64,000 nt of DNA. It comes from Aquimonas sp964586455. GTDB lineage: Bacteria > Pseudomonadota > Gammaproteobacteria > Xanthomonadales > Xanthomonadaceae. The translations under genes and the position numbers were made by a program. Numbering within the stretch: the first letter of the stretch is position 1; every line of letters starts with the position of its first letter. This document shows, in pieces, positions 34,191-42,929 of this stretch. The notes beneath the pieces are model-generated. The model saw only the letters and a list, made by a program, of their open reading frames with translations. It made no database searches and was not told the DNA's origin. The stretch covers positions 41,020-105,019 of the forward strand of contig CAZPHV010000009.1 of the NCBI GenBank assembly GCA_964586455.1, read 5' to 3'.

Positions 34191-34197
34191 GCCGGCC

Positions 34198-35193
34198 TCA
34201 GCGCTTCGTCGACGACTCGGCCAGATCAGCTGCCAGCGCATCCAGCAGCGCCTGCAGATCGGCCGGGCGCGGCGCTTGCACGTCGACCGGCTCGCCGCTG
34301 CGCGGATGCGCGAAGGCGATGCGTTCGGCGTGCAGGGCCTGACGACGGAACGCGCGCAGGGCCTCGATGAACTCGGGCGAGGCCGCCTTCGGCAGTTTCA
34401 GGCCGCCGCCGTACAGGGGATCGCCCATCAGCGGATGCCGCAGATGCGCCATGTGCACGCGAATCTGATGGGTACGTCCGGTTTCAAGATTCACCTGCAG
34501 ATGACTGTGGGCACGAAAACGCTGGCGCACGCGGTAATGGCTCACCGCCGGCTTGCCGTCTTCCACCACCGCGCGACGCAGGCGATCGACCGGATGCCGA
34601 TCGAGCGGCGCGTCGACCGTGCCGCCGGCCACCAGCACGCCATAGACCACGCACTCGTACTGCCGATGCACCTCGCGCGCGGCCAGCTGTTCAACCAGGC
34701 TGGCGTGCGCCTGCGCGGTGCGCGCGATTACCAGCGCGCCGCTGGTTTCCTTGTCGAGCCGGTGGATGATGCCGGCGCGCGGCAGCGCGTTCAGGCGGGC
34801 ATCGAAGTGCAGCAGCGCGTTGACCAGGGTGCCCGCGGGGTTGCCGGCGCCGGGATGCACCACCAGACCGGCCGGCTTGTTGACCACCAGCAGGTCATCG
34901 TCCTGATACAGCACATCCAGCGCGATGTCCTGCGGTGCCGCGTGCTCGACGGTTTCCATGCGAACGCACAGGCGCACGTGTTCGCCGCCGTTGACCGGCT
35001 CCTTGGGCTTGGCGGTGCGGCCTTCGAGCAGGGCGTCGCCGGCCTTGATCCAGGCCGACAGCCGCGAACGCGAGAACTCGGGCAGGGCCTCGGCCAGGGC
35101 CTGGTCGAAGCGCAGGCCGGCCGACTCGATCGGAAGGGTGAGCTCACGGACCTCGATCGAGGCCTCGTCAGCAGGTGTTCCAGTGGGATTCAT
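34198..35193 (-). CDS. rluD: 23S rRNA pseudouridine synthase RluD
   Basis: A 331-residue protein. An N-terminal S4 RNA-binding domain (RFDQALAEALPEFSRSRLSAWIKAG) is followed by the RluA-type catalytic domain: LLVVNKPAGLVVHPG, the catalytic aspartate D147 in IIHRLDKETSGALV, and LETGRTHQIRVHMAHLRHPLMGDPLYGG. RluD modifies helix 69 of 23S rRNA (positions 1911/1915/1917 in E. coli). It is divergent from bamD, the conserved rluD-yfiO arrangement of gammaproteobacteria, which supports RluD over RluA/RluC. Confidence 0.95.
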   Translation of the reverse strand: MNPTGTPADEASIEVRELTLPIESAGLRFDQALAEALPEFSRSRLSAWIKAGDALLEGRTAKPKEPVNGGEHVRLCVRMETVEHAAPQDIALDVLYQDDDLLVVNKPAGLVVHPGAGNPAGTLVNALLHFDARLNALPRAGIIHRLDKETSGALVIARTAQAHASLVEQLAAREVHRQYECVVYGVLVAGGTVDAPLDRHPVDRLRRAVVEDGKPAVSHYRVRQRFRAHSHLQVNLETGRTHQIRVHMAHLRHPLMGDPLYGGGLKLPKAASPEFIEALRAFRRQALHAERIAFAHPRSGEPVDVQAPRPADLQALLDALAADLAESSTKR

Positions 35194-35309
35194 CGATTGC
35201 GCGCTTTAGTGGGCGCCCGGTCTGCGGTCGGGCTACAGCCCGGGCCGCATCGGAAGCGGGCTGCTATGATGCCCGACTCGCCTTAGCCCCGAACAGGAAC
35301 GCGTTCCGC

Positions 35310-36140
35310 ATGACCTTCACCGCCGGACTGCCCCGCCTGCTGCTGCTCAGCCTGCTCGCCCTTCTGCTCTCGGCCTGTGGCCGCTTCGGCAAGGACGACC
35401 CGCTGGAAACCCTGCCTGTCGAGGGCCTGTATGCGGAAGCCAAGCAATCGCTTGAGAACGGTAACCTGCCCAAGGCCGAGCGCTTCTACAAGCGCCTGAT
35501 CGCGCGTTTCCCGTTCGGTGCCTACACCGAGCAGTCGCAGATCGAGCTGGCGTATGTGTACTACCGCAACCGTCGCGCCGAAGAGGCCACCTCGGCGGTC
35601 AATCGATTCATCCGCACCTATCCGACCCATCCGCACATCGAGTACGCGTACTACCTGCGCGGCTTGATCAACTTCGATCGCGAGCGCACCGCGTTCTCGC
35701 GGATCGGTGCGATCGACATGACCCGTCGCGACCAGGGCGCACCTCGCCAGGCCTTCAACGACTTCGCCGAGCTGATCCAGCGCTATCCCAGCGGGCGCTA
35801 CGCCGCCGACGCACGCCAGCGCATGATCTATCTGCGCAACCAGCTGGCCCGCTACGAGATCAACGTCGCCACCTACTACCTGAAGCGCCGTGCCTATGTT
35901 GGTGCCGTCAACCGCGCGCAGTTCCTGCTGGAAAACTACCCGCAGTCGGAATTCACCGGCGACGCCGTCGCAGTGCTGGCCGAGAGCTACCGCCAGCTCG
36001 GCCAGACCACTCTGGAAGCCGACGCCCGCCGCGTGCTGCAGTTGAACCACCCGAACCACGCCTACTTCGCCGGCGGCTGGCCGCGTGAGCAGGCCAAGTG
36101 GAAGCAGCTGATTCCGTTTATTGGCGAGACGCGCGGCTGA
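35310..36140 (+). CDS. bamD: Outer membrane protein assembly factor BamD
   Basis: A 276-residue lipoprotein with signal peptide and lipobox LLSAC (C23). The mature part consists of TPR-like repeats characteristic of BamD/YfiO/ComL: LYAEAKQSLENGNLPKAERFYKRLIARFPFGAY, QIELAYVYYRNRRAEEATSAVNRFIRTYPTHPHIEYAYYLRGL, and a later NYPQSEFTGDAV. It is the essential lipoprotein of the BAM complex, which inserts beta-barrel proteins into the outer membrane. The ATG at 35310 is chosen because it begins the signal peptide. It diverges from rluD and is followed by a strong terminator. Confidence 0.95.
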   Translation: MTFTAGLPRLLLLSLLALLLSACGRFGKDDPLETLPVEGLYAEAKQSLENGNLPKAERFYKRLIARFPFGAYTEQSQIELAYVYYRNRRAEEATSAVNRFIRTYPTHPHIEYAYYLRGLINFDRERTAFSRIGAIDMTRRDQGAPRQAFNDFAELIQRYPSGRYAADARQRMIYLRNQLARYEINVATYYLKRRAYVGAVNRAQFLLENYPQSEFTGDAVAVLAESYRQLGQTTLEADARRVLQLNHPNHAYFAGGWPREQAKWKQLIPFIGETRG

Positions 36141-36163
36141 GAGTTGGCCGCGAAGGTGTTGAA

Positions 36164-36194
36164 CAGGAAGGCCGCGCTTTGCGCGGCCTTCCTG
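36164..36194 (+). terminator. 14-bp stem terminator-like hairpin after bamD
   Basis: CAGGAAGGCCGCGC (36164-36177) and its exact complement (36181-36194) with a TTT loop, starting 24 bp after the bamD stop. It is followed by CTTTCTGG rather than a long T-run. The perfect stem and position support a terminator. Confidence 0.75.
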
Positions 36195-36236
36195 CTTTCT
36201 GGACACTGCACCGTCCCCCGGCCCTTGACGACCCCC

Positions 36237-36827
36237 ATGCCGCGTAAGAGAAGCGCCGACTTCGTTCCGCATCCGCGCTACGGTGACGAACCACGCCTGA
36301 CCGGGTTGAACCCGAAAGAAGACTGGGTGACTTACGGTGTCCACCTGCACTGGCACTCCCCTAGCGAGGTGCGGGTTCCGAACACAGCCATCGCCGCCGA
36401 CACCTCGCGCCAGAACCAGCCGACGATTGCTGTAACGCACTACTTCGACAGCCGGCGCCGCTGCGTCGACTGTCGACGCTCGTTCCTGTTCTTCGCCGCC
36501 GAACAGAAGTACTGGTACGAGGTGCTCGGGTTTCCGCTGGAATCCGACTGCGTTCGCTGCGTGCCCTGCCGCAAGAAGCAGCGAGGACTGGAGGCGCAGC
36601 GCCAGCGCTACGAAGAGCTGTTCGCGCTTGAGGATCGGACGGCAGATCAGAACATCGAACTGGTCGAGTCTGCGCTGGCGCTGATCAGAGCAGGCGTGTT
36701 CGGCAGGCGGTTGCTGGAGCGCCTGCGATCGATACTGAAAAGGGCGGAGCCGCATCGAAAGCTTGAGTCGCTATGGCAACGCTTGCGTGAGATCGAGGCT
36801 GCGCAGCAAGCTACGTCGCCGGAGTGA
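36237..36827 (+). CDS. Zinc-ribbon (zf-trcl-like) protein
   Basis: A 196-residue protein. The central ~50 residues match a probable zinc-ribbon domain: RRCVDCRRSFLFFAAEQKYWYEVLGF, then CVRCVPCRKKQRG, giving two C-x-x-C pairs. Flanking sequence is charged and helical (LEAQRQRYEELFALEDRTADQ). The ATG at 36237 is chosen because the upstream extension reads through the bamD terminator hairpin. The function is unknown; such domains may bind nucleic acids. It is convergent with the LOTUS-domain gene at 36896 (68 bp gap). Confidence 0.75.
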   Translation: MPRKRSADFVPHPRYGDEPRLTGLNPKEDWVTYGVHLHWHSPSEVRVPNTAIAADTSRQNQPTIAVTHYFDSRRRCVDCRRSFLFFAAEQKYWYEVLGFPLESDCVRCVPCRKKQRGLEAQRQRYEELFALEDRTADQNIELVESALALIRAGVFGRRLLERLRSILKRAEPHRKLESLWQRLREIEAAQQATSPE

Positions 36828-36895
36828 TCAAGAGGGTTGCGCTTCGCGCGGCCGTGTTGCTCAATTCCAAAGCCAATTCGAAGGGACACGTGTCG

Positions 36896-37777
36896 TCAAT
36901 GCACCTTTGCGGAGACGTTCTTGGGCCGATAGCAAGCGGTTCGAGACCCGTCGACCTCGCGGTATCGCAGTTCGAAGCGTCTAGACCGGTCGATTGCCTC
37001 GCGCCAACTGCGGCAGCCGTACTTGTCCGGCCGTTGCTCTGGATAGCGCTGGGCAATCCAGTTCGCGGCAACTTCCACCGACGTCCATCCGTCTGAGGAC
37101 AACTCCCGAAGGGCATTGAGCAATTCACGCACGATGCCTGCGCGATCCCAGTCGACGGTTCCATCGGGATGGATGCCATCTAAGAGCCAATCCTCAAACT
37201 CTTTCGACTGCAGGTGCTCGATGTGCGCGCGCATGCCTTCGCACATGTCATCGACCCACACCTTCATCTGGTCGAGTTCGCGTTCGACGCGGATCTCCGA
37301 CTCATGCAGTGCGTCCTTAGCAGCCCTGCAGCCTTCCATGGTCCGCAGGTCGTGTTGCTGGATGAAGTGATGCACAAGATTGTTTCGCAACGCGACGAGT
37401 TCGCGCATACCGGCCACTGTTCGCTGCAGATCGTCAGGCGCCATTTGGAGCCGCGCTCGAAAGCTCGCGTGGATGCCAAAGGGTGACTTTGACGGACTAC
37501 CTGGTTCGGCCTCATCTTTGACGTCCGTGACGAGGTACTGCCCCGGGAGCTGACGGACAAGAGTACCCAGCGTCTTCTTGGCAACGCCGGCGGCGCGTTC
37601 TGCCAAGATCGCGGCGGTTTCGGAGATGGGGCCAGCGATGTCCTGGTTCACCACCAATGCCTTTACCAAGAGCTCGTATTTCTGCAACTTGAGCAAACAA
37701 CGCCCCAGCAACCTCTCAACCTCTCGCTGCAGCGATTGGATCGACTCGTCCACTGTCAATTCGCTCCGTCCATGCAA
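36896..37777 (-). CDS. OST-HTH/LOTUS domain protein
   Basis: A 293-residue protein. The N-terminal 200 residues are helical with no known fold (SIQSLQREVERLLGRCLLKL, RNNLVHHFIQQHDLRTMEGC). The C-terminal ~85 residues match an OST-HTH/LOTUS domain: LLNALRELSSDGWTSVEVAANWIAQRYPEQRPDKYGCRSWREAIDRSRRFELRY. Bacterial LOTUS domains are known to bind G-rich RNA or G-quadruplexes. It lies between bamD and nadE beside the zinc-ribbon gene, and its codon use looks less GC-biased than its neighbours, so horizontal acquisition is plausible. The role is not known. Confidence 0.75.
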   Translation of the reverse strand: MHGRSELTVDESIQSLQREVERLLGRCLLKLQKYELLVKALVVNQDIAGPISETAAILAERAAGVAKKTLGTLVRQLPGQYLVTDVKDEAEPGSPSKSPFGIHASFRARLQMAPDDLQRTVAGMRELVALRNNLVHHFIQQHDLRTMEGCRAAKDALHESEIRVERELDQMKVWVDDMCEGMRAHIEHLQSKEFEDWLLDGIHPDGTVDWDRAGIVRELLNALRELSSDGWTSVEVAANWIAQRYPEQRPDKYGCRSWREAIDRSRRFELRYREVDGSRTACYRPKNVSAKVH

Positions 37778-37870
37778 CCGCGTTCTACGGCCCGAGCCAC
37801 AGAGGACAGCAAACTGGGAAGGAACGTCAACTACTGACGCTCGGCTTCCAATGGGGAGTCGAGGCGCGCC

Positions 37871-39493
37871 TCACCCCCACCCCGAACAAATCGGATACCG
37901 CCGCTCCCGCCCGAATGCCCGTCGCGACACCTTCGGGCCCGGTGCGGCCTGTCGGCGCTTGTACTCGCTGCGGAACACCAGCTTGGCCACACGTTCGACC
38001 GTCGCGGCGTCAAAACCCTGCGCGATGATCTCGGCCTGCGACTGCTCCAGGTCGACGAAGCGGTAGAGGATGGCGTCCAGCACCTCGTAGGGCGGCAGCG
38101 AGTCCTGGTCGACCTGGCCGGGTTTGAGTTCAGCCGAGGGCGGGCGCTCGATCACGCCGCGCGGGATGACCTCGGCCTCGCGGTTTCGCCACTCGGCCAG
38201 CGCATAGACCTCGGTCTTGTAGACATCCAGCAGGGGCGCGTAGGCGCCGCACATGTCGCCGTAAATCGTCGCGTAGCCAACCGCGTATTCGCTCTTGTTG
38301 CCGGTGGTCAGCAGCAGGGCGCCCTCAAGATTCGACAGCGCCATCAGCAGGGCGCCGCGCGCGCGCGACTGCAGGTTCTGCTCGGTCAGGTCGGCGTCGC
38401 GGCCTTCCAGCAGGCTGTCGAGGCTCTGCAGGAAACCGCCGAAGGGCGGCTCGATCGGCAGGGTCAGCAGGCGCACGCCCTGCCGCTGCGCCTGATCTGC
38501 GGCAAGGTCCTGGCTGAGCTCCGAGGTGTAGCGCGAAGGCAGACGTACAGCGGTGACGTTTTCGGCGCCCAGGGCATCGACCGCGATCGCCAGCACCAGG
38601 GCGGAGTCGATGCCGCCGGACAGCCCCAGCAGCACCTTCGAGAACCCGCTCTTGCCCACGTAGTCGCGGGTGCCGCGCACCAGCGCGCCCCAGGTCTGGG
38701 CGGCGCGCGAGGTTTCAGCATTCTGCGGCCACAGCATCGGCACCAGCTGGCGCTTTGCGGCATCGAAGCCGGTCAGCAACAGGTATTCGGCAAAACTCTC
38801 GGCCGGCGCGTGCACGCTGCCGACACCATCGGCGAGCTGGCTGGCGCCGTCGAACACGACCGAATCCTGCCCGCCCACCGCGTTGGCATAGGCGATCGCC
38901 ACGCCACTCACCGCCGACTGGCGCGCCAGCAGGGCCGCGCGCTCGGCCAGCTTGTCGGCTTCGTACGGCGAGGCATTGGTGACCACGCAGAGCTGCACGC
39001 CCTGACCCACGCGCTCGGCCAGCGGCGCGTCGTGCCAGATGTCTTCGCAGATCAGCAGACCGACGCGCACGCCGGCGACCTCGAACACGCCGGCGCCCGC
39101 GGCGTCATCACTGGCATGCGCGAAGTAGCGCTTCTCGTCGAACACCGCGTAGTTGGGCAGGCGCTGCTTGAGGTAGCGGGTGATCAGCCGGCCCTCGCCG
39201 ATCACGCTGGCGACGTTGTACAGCGCGCCCTCGATGCGCTGCGGGTGCCCGACCACGGCGGTGATGCCCTGCACCTGCGGAATCAAGCTATCGACCGCCG
39301 CTTCACAGGCCTCCAGAAAGCTCGGCCGCAGCAGCAGGTCTTCGGGCGGATAGCCGCAGATCGCGAGCTCGGGAAACACCACCAGATCGGCCGCCAGCTC
39401 ATCACGAGCGCGCTCGATCAGCTGCAGCACGCGTGCAGTGTTGGCGGCGACGGCGCCGACGGGGAAGTCGAACTGGGCGAGAGCGAGGCGCAT
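37871..39493 (-). CDS. nadE: Glutamine-dependent NAD+ synthetase
   Basis: A 540-residue bifunctional enzyme. Residues 1-265 are a nitrilase-type amidase with the triad E42 (FPELAICGYP), K109 (YLKQRLPNY) and C149 (LLICEDIWHD), which releases ammonia from glutamine. Residues about 270-540 are the ATP-dependent NAD synthetase, with the PP-loop LSGGIDSALV (292-297), TTGNKSEYAVGYATIYGD, and a C-terminal KRRQAAPGPKVSRRAFGRERRYP. It makes NAD+ from deamido-NAD+. The ATG at 39493 is chosen because it gives the family start MRLALAQ; an upstream extension is not coding. Confidence 0.95.
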   Translation of the reverse strand: MRLALAQFDFPVGAVAANTARVLQLIERARDELAADLVVFPELAICGYPPEDLLLRPSFLEACEAAVDSLIPQVQGITAVVGHPQRIEGALYNVASVIGEGRLITRYLKQRLPNYAVFDEKRYFAHASDDAAGAGVFEVAGVRVGLLICEDIWHDAPLAERVGQGVQLCVVTNASPYEADKLAERAALLARQSAVSGVAIAYANAVGGQDSVVFDGASQLADGVGSVHAPAESFAEYLLLTGFDAAKRQLVPMLWPQNAETSRAAQTWGALVRGTRDYVGKSGFSKVLLGLSGGIDSALVLAIAVDALGAENVTAVRLPSRYTSELSQDLAADQAQRQGVRLLTLPIEPPFGGFLQSLDSLLEGRDADLTEQNLQSRARGALLMALSNLEGALLLTTGNKSEYAVGYATIYGDMCGAYAPLLDVYKTEVYALAEWRNREAEVIPRGVIERPPSAELKPGQVDQDSLPPYEVLDAILYRFVDLEQSQAEIIAQGFDAATVERVAKLVFRSEYKRRQAAPGPKVSRRAFGRERRYPICSGWG

Positions 39494-39694
39494 GGGGATG
39501 TCAGGCAGGAACGGGCGCGAAAGTGTAGTGCCCCGCCTCAGCGAGCGGCGCAAAATCGCGCGCTGAAGCTCGGCCTTGCGCCCCGCCGGGGCCAGCGCCG
39601 GTTTGATCGGCCAACCGGCCTGTGAGTTTTCCGTACTGCTCGGCGAACAACTCTGCATCGGGCCACTCCGGCCCGCTCCCGTGACGAGGTCGCC

Positions 39695-40447
39695 GTGTTC
39701 CACTCCGCCCCCACCGATCGCCTGCACGGCCTGGATGCCCTGCGCGGCTTCGCCCTGCTGCTGGGCATTGCCCTGCATGCCAGCATGTCCTACCTGCCGG
39801 GTGCGGAGACCTTCTGGATCGTCGCCGACGGCGAGCGCTCACGCATGCTGGGCGGGTTCTTCTTCTGGGTGCACAGCTTCCGCATGAGCCTGTTCTTCCT
39901 GCTGGCCGGCTACTTCGCGCGCCTTTTGCTGGAGCGCCGCGGGCTCGGCGGTTTCGTGCGCGATCGCGTGCGGCGCATCCTGCTGCCATTGCTGGTGCTG
40001 TGGTTTCCGCTGCTGATGGCGGTAATCGCGGTGGTGGTGTGGGCAGCGCTGCTGAAGCACGGTGGCAAGCTGCCCGATCAGGAACAGCCGCCGCTGTCGG
40101 CGGAGAACTTCCCGCTGATGCATCTGTGGTTTCTGTACCTGCTCTGCCTGTTCTATCCAGCGGTGCTGGCGCTGCGCGCGCTGCTGGCCTGGATCGATCG
40201 CGGTGGCCGCGCGCAGGCTGCGTTGGATGCGCTGATGCGCGCTGTGCTCGGCCCGCGTGCTGCGCTGATCCTGGCGCTGCCCGTGGCCGGTGCGCTGGCG
40301 ATGCACGCGGGCTGGTGGCAGTGGTTCGGCATTCCGACCCCGGATCAATCGCTCTACCCCTCGACCGCCGCCCTGCTCTGCTATGGGCTGGCGTTCGCGG
40401 TCGGCTGGGCGCACAGCGGCGGCGTTCGCGGCACCTCGGGCGGCGCC
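39695..40447 (+). pseudogene. Truncated acyltransferase 3-family gene running into a sigma-factor gene
   Basis: The first 251 codons of the open frame encode the N-terminal two-thirds of a family-3 membrane acyltransferase: the start DRLHGLDALRGFALLLGIALH with its catalytic-type histidine, then helices with FRMSLFFLLAGYFARLLLERRG and LMHLWFLYLLCLFYPAVLAL. Full-length members run about 350-400 residues, but this one stops resembling the family after LLCYGLAFAVGWAH. It then reads without a stop into the ECF sigma factor that starts at 40448. The likeliest reading is a 3' deletion that fused the two genes; a functional fusion protein is possible. Confidence 0.65.
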
Positions 40448-40963
40448 ATGACACGCGATCAACACACGGCGTTTCTCGACGCCCTCGATCGCCACAAGGG
40501 CCTGCTCTACAAGGTCGCGAACGCCTACTGTGCGCGCCGCGAGGACCGCGGCGATCTGATCCAGGACGTGATCGCCGAGCTCTGGCGGGCCTGGCCGAAG
40601 TTCGACGGCCGCGCCGCGGTCTCGACCTGGATGTACCGGATCGCGATGAACGTGGCGATCTCGCTGCACCGCGGCGAGTCGCGGCGGATCCGCGACGCGC
40701 TGCCGATCGAAGACTTCGGCCTGGAACTCGCCGCCGCCGACGCGGTGCTGGATGCCGAAGGCGATGACCTGCGCGCCCTGCACCAGTTGATCGCGCGGCT
40801 CGACCCGATCGACCGCGCGCTGATCCTGCTATGGCTGGAGGGCTACGCGCAGGACGAGCTGGCCGAGCTGCTTGGGCTCAGCGCGAGCAATGTCTCGACC
40901 CGCATCCACCGAATCAAACAGAGGCTGCAGCGCGACTACGCCACCTCGGAGGTCCACCCATGA
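40448..40963 (+). CDS. RNA polymerase ECF-type sigma factor
   Basis: A 171-residue ECF sigma factor if started at the ATG at 40448. Region 2 is RGDLIQDVIAELWRAWPKFDGRAAVSTWMYRIAMNVAISLHR, and region 4 is LIARLDPIDRALILLWLEGYAQDELAELLGLSASNVSTRIHRIKQRLQ. The frame continues upstream into an acyltransferase fragment, and no strong ribosome-binding site precedes 40448, so the product could be the long fusion. The stop overlaps the ATG of a membrane protein (ATGA), a typical sigma/anti-sigma pairing, but that partner has no recognisable anti-sigma domain. Confidence 0.88.
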   Translation: MTRDQHTAFLDALDRHKGLLYKVANAYCARREDRGDLIQDVIAELWRAWPKFDGRAAVSTWMYRIAMNVAISLHRGESRRIRDALPIEDFGLELAAADAVLDAEGDDLRALHQLIARLDPIDRALILLWLEGYAQDELAELLGLSASNVSTRIHRIKQRLQRDYATSEVHP

Positions 40964-42210
40964 ACCCGCTCGACCTCGACACCCTGCGCGGCCGCTGGGC
41001 CGAACAGAGCCGCGCGCTGGATCAGCGCCTGCACCTGGATCTGTCCGCCGTGCGCGCGCAGCTGGATCGACGCACCGCCTCCGCCTTTCGCAGGCATCGC
41101 GGCTGGCTTCTCGCGGGGCTCGCACTGGCGGTTCCGGCGATCCTTGGCCTGCTCGCCTTCATTACTGTTCATTGGGGCGAATGGACCTGGGTGCTGCTGG
41201 CCGCCGTACTGCTACCGCTTGCGATCAGCGAGGGCATCGTCGGCTTTCTGGAGTGGCGTGCGCTGCGAGCGCTCGATCTGAGCTTGCCTGCGATTGAACT
41301 GCAGCAGCGTCTGGATCGCCTGCAAACACGTCGCCAACGCCAGACCCGCCTGCTGCTGTCCTGTAGCGTGCTGCTGTGGCTGCCGCTACTGGCGGTGCTG
41401 CTGAAGGGCCTGTTCGGCGGTGATCTGCTGCGCGGCCTGCATGCGAGTGTGTGGTGGGTGAATATCGGTGTGGGCCTCGCCTTCATCCCGCTCAGCCTTG
41501 GCGCAGCCGCATGGTGGCGCAGGCGCTTCGGGGCAGGCGCAAGGCCGGCCAGCGCAGGCGATGGCGACAGCTGGGCGCGTGCGCGCGCCGAGCTCGGCGT
41601 GAGACTCGCGTTCGATCTCGATGCCGAGCGCGACCCCGAAGCCGCCCTGCAGTCGCAGACGCTGCCCGAAGACCTGCGTTGCGATGTCGCCGCCCTGCGC
41701 CGCCGCCTGCTGATCGGCATCCTCGTCTGCACAGCCGGCCTGATCCTGATCGGCCTGTTCAACGCCGCACACGGCGGCCTGCCGCAGTTCATCGTGCCGG
41801 GCGTGCTGATCAACCTCTGGCTGGTCTCGCAGATGGCGCCCTCGATCCAGCTGCGCCTGGCGCTGAACCCCCTGCCGGGCGGCCTGCCGGCCTTCCGTGC
41901 GCAGCTGGAGTCGGCACTGCGGCTGCGTCGGCGCTTCGCATTGGGAGGCGTGATCGCGCTGCCGCTGCTGCTGCCGATGCTGGTGCAGGTGCTGGCGAAG
42001 GTGGCGCTGGGGATGGATGTGTTCGCGGCGCTGGGGGCCTATGCGAGCGTCGCGACCGTCGCCCTGGCCGCTACCTGTTCCGGGCTGCTGCTTGTCGCAC
42101 GCAGACGGCAAAACCCCTCGAAGTGGCTGGCCGGCTGGGCGGAGGCGGTCAGCGGATTCGCTCTGGGGCGCAGCAAGGCGCTGTTGCTGCGGAGCCAAAC
42201 CCCCGGATAG
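40960..42210 (+). CDS. Multi-spanning membrane protein coupled to the ECF sigma factor
   Basis: A 416-residue protein with a GGAGG ribosome-binding site at 40948-40952. A soluble N-terminal ~48 residues (MNPLDLDTLRGRWAEQSRALDQRLHLDLS) precedes about eight hydrophobic segments in four pairs (for example LLAGLALAVPAILGLLAFITV; LLLSCSVLLWLPLLAVLL; LLIGILVCTAGLILIGLF; VIALPLLLPMLVQVLAKVAL). The N-terminal helical region, in the place where anti-sigma factors bind, makes an anti-sigma or sensor role plausible. It is translationally coupled to the sigma gene. No known family was recognised. Confidence 0.7.
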   Translation: MNPLDLDTLRGRWAEQSRALDQRLHLDLSAVRAQLDRRTASAFRRHRGWLLAGLALAVPAILGLLAFITVHWGEWTWVLLAAVLLPLAISEGIVGFLEWRALRALDLSLPAIELQQRLDRLQTRRQRQTRLLLSCSVLLWLPLLAVLLKGLFGGDLLRGLHASVWWVNIGVGLAFIPLSLGAAAWWRRRFGAGARPASAGDGDSWARARAELGVRLAFDLDAERDPEAALQSQTLPEDLRCDVAALRRRLLIGILVCTAGLILIGLFNAAHGGLPQFIVPGVLINLWLVSQMAPSIQLRLALNPLPGGLPAFRAQLESALRLRRRFALGGVIALPLLLPMLVQVLAKVALGMDVFAALGAYASVATVALAATCSGLLLVARRRQNPSKWLAGWAEAVSGFALGRSKALLLRSQTPG

Positions 42211-42234
42211 CAATCGAAGGCAATACGGTCTGTG

Positions 42235-42905
42235 CTGCGGCGAGGTTCCAGCTTCGGCGGGTCAAGACCCGCCCTACAGAAGCGCCAAGAACGGCGATGT
42301 TCAAGTACCGAACGGACGCGCGAGGAACGGCGAGGTTCGAATACCGGCGGGTCGAGACCGGCCCAGCGACCTTGCCCCTCTCCCACCGGGAGAGGGGTTG
42401 GGGTGAGGGCCGGGCGAAGCGCACGCATGGAGCCCTGCGGGAGAGCCGTTCTCGGCCCTTGCTCTTCGGAAGCGTCGCGGGTGTCCGCATGCCCCGGGAG
42501 CGACGCGGTCCCGACGGCGGCGAGATTCCAGCTTCGGCGGGTCAAGTCCCGCCCTTCGGAGGTGCGAGGAATGACGAGGTTCCAGCTGCGGCGGGTCAAG
42601 ACCCGCCCTACGGAAGTGCGAGGAATGGCGAGGTTCGAGTACCGGCCCAGCGACCTTGCCCCTCTCCCACCGGGAGAGGGGTTGGGGTGAGGGCCGGGCG
42701 AAGTGCATGCATGGAACCCTTCGGAACAGCCGTTCTCGGCCCTTGCTCTTCGGAAGCGGCGCGGGCGTCCGCATGACCCGAGAGCGACGCGGTCCCGACG
42801 GCGGCGAGATTCCAGCTTCCGCGGGTCAAGACCCGCCCTACGGAGGTGCGAGGAATGACGAGATTCCAGCTTCGGCAGGTCAAGACCCGCCCTACGAACG
42901 CCCGC
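42235..42905. repeat. Composite repeat block with GGCGGGTCAAGACCCGCC hairpins and a 284-bp duplicated unit
   Basis: The short palindrome GGCGGGTCAAGACCCGCC or a close variant occurs at 42256-42273, 42536-42553, 42590-42607, 42821-42838 and 42874-42891, usually within TTCCAGCTTCGGCGGGTC...CCCTACGGAGGTGCGAGGAA. A longer piece of about 185 bp starting CCGGCCCAGCGACCTTG at 42358 is repeated at 42642 with ~90% identity by eye; it includes CCTCTCCCACCGGGAGAGGGG and TTGGGGTGAGGGCCGGG. The block lies immediately before the Phd/VapC pair. It has no coding signal and looks like a nested repeat-insertion hotspot. Confidence 0.85.
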
Positions 42906-42929
42906 ATGAACGCGACTTGCTTCACAAAC

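Noticed and set aside
33676..35286. A 536-codon plus-strand frame opposite pgeF and rluD
   Set aside because: The minus-strand genes are clear enzymes. The plus-strand product is a low-complexity Ala/Arg/Ser shadow.
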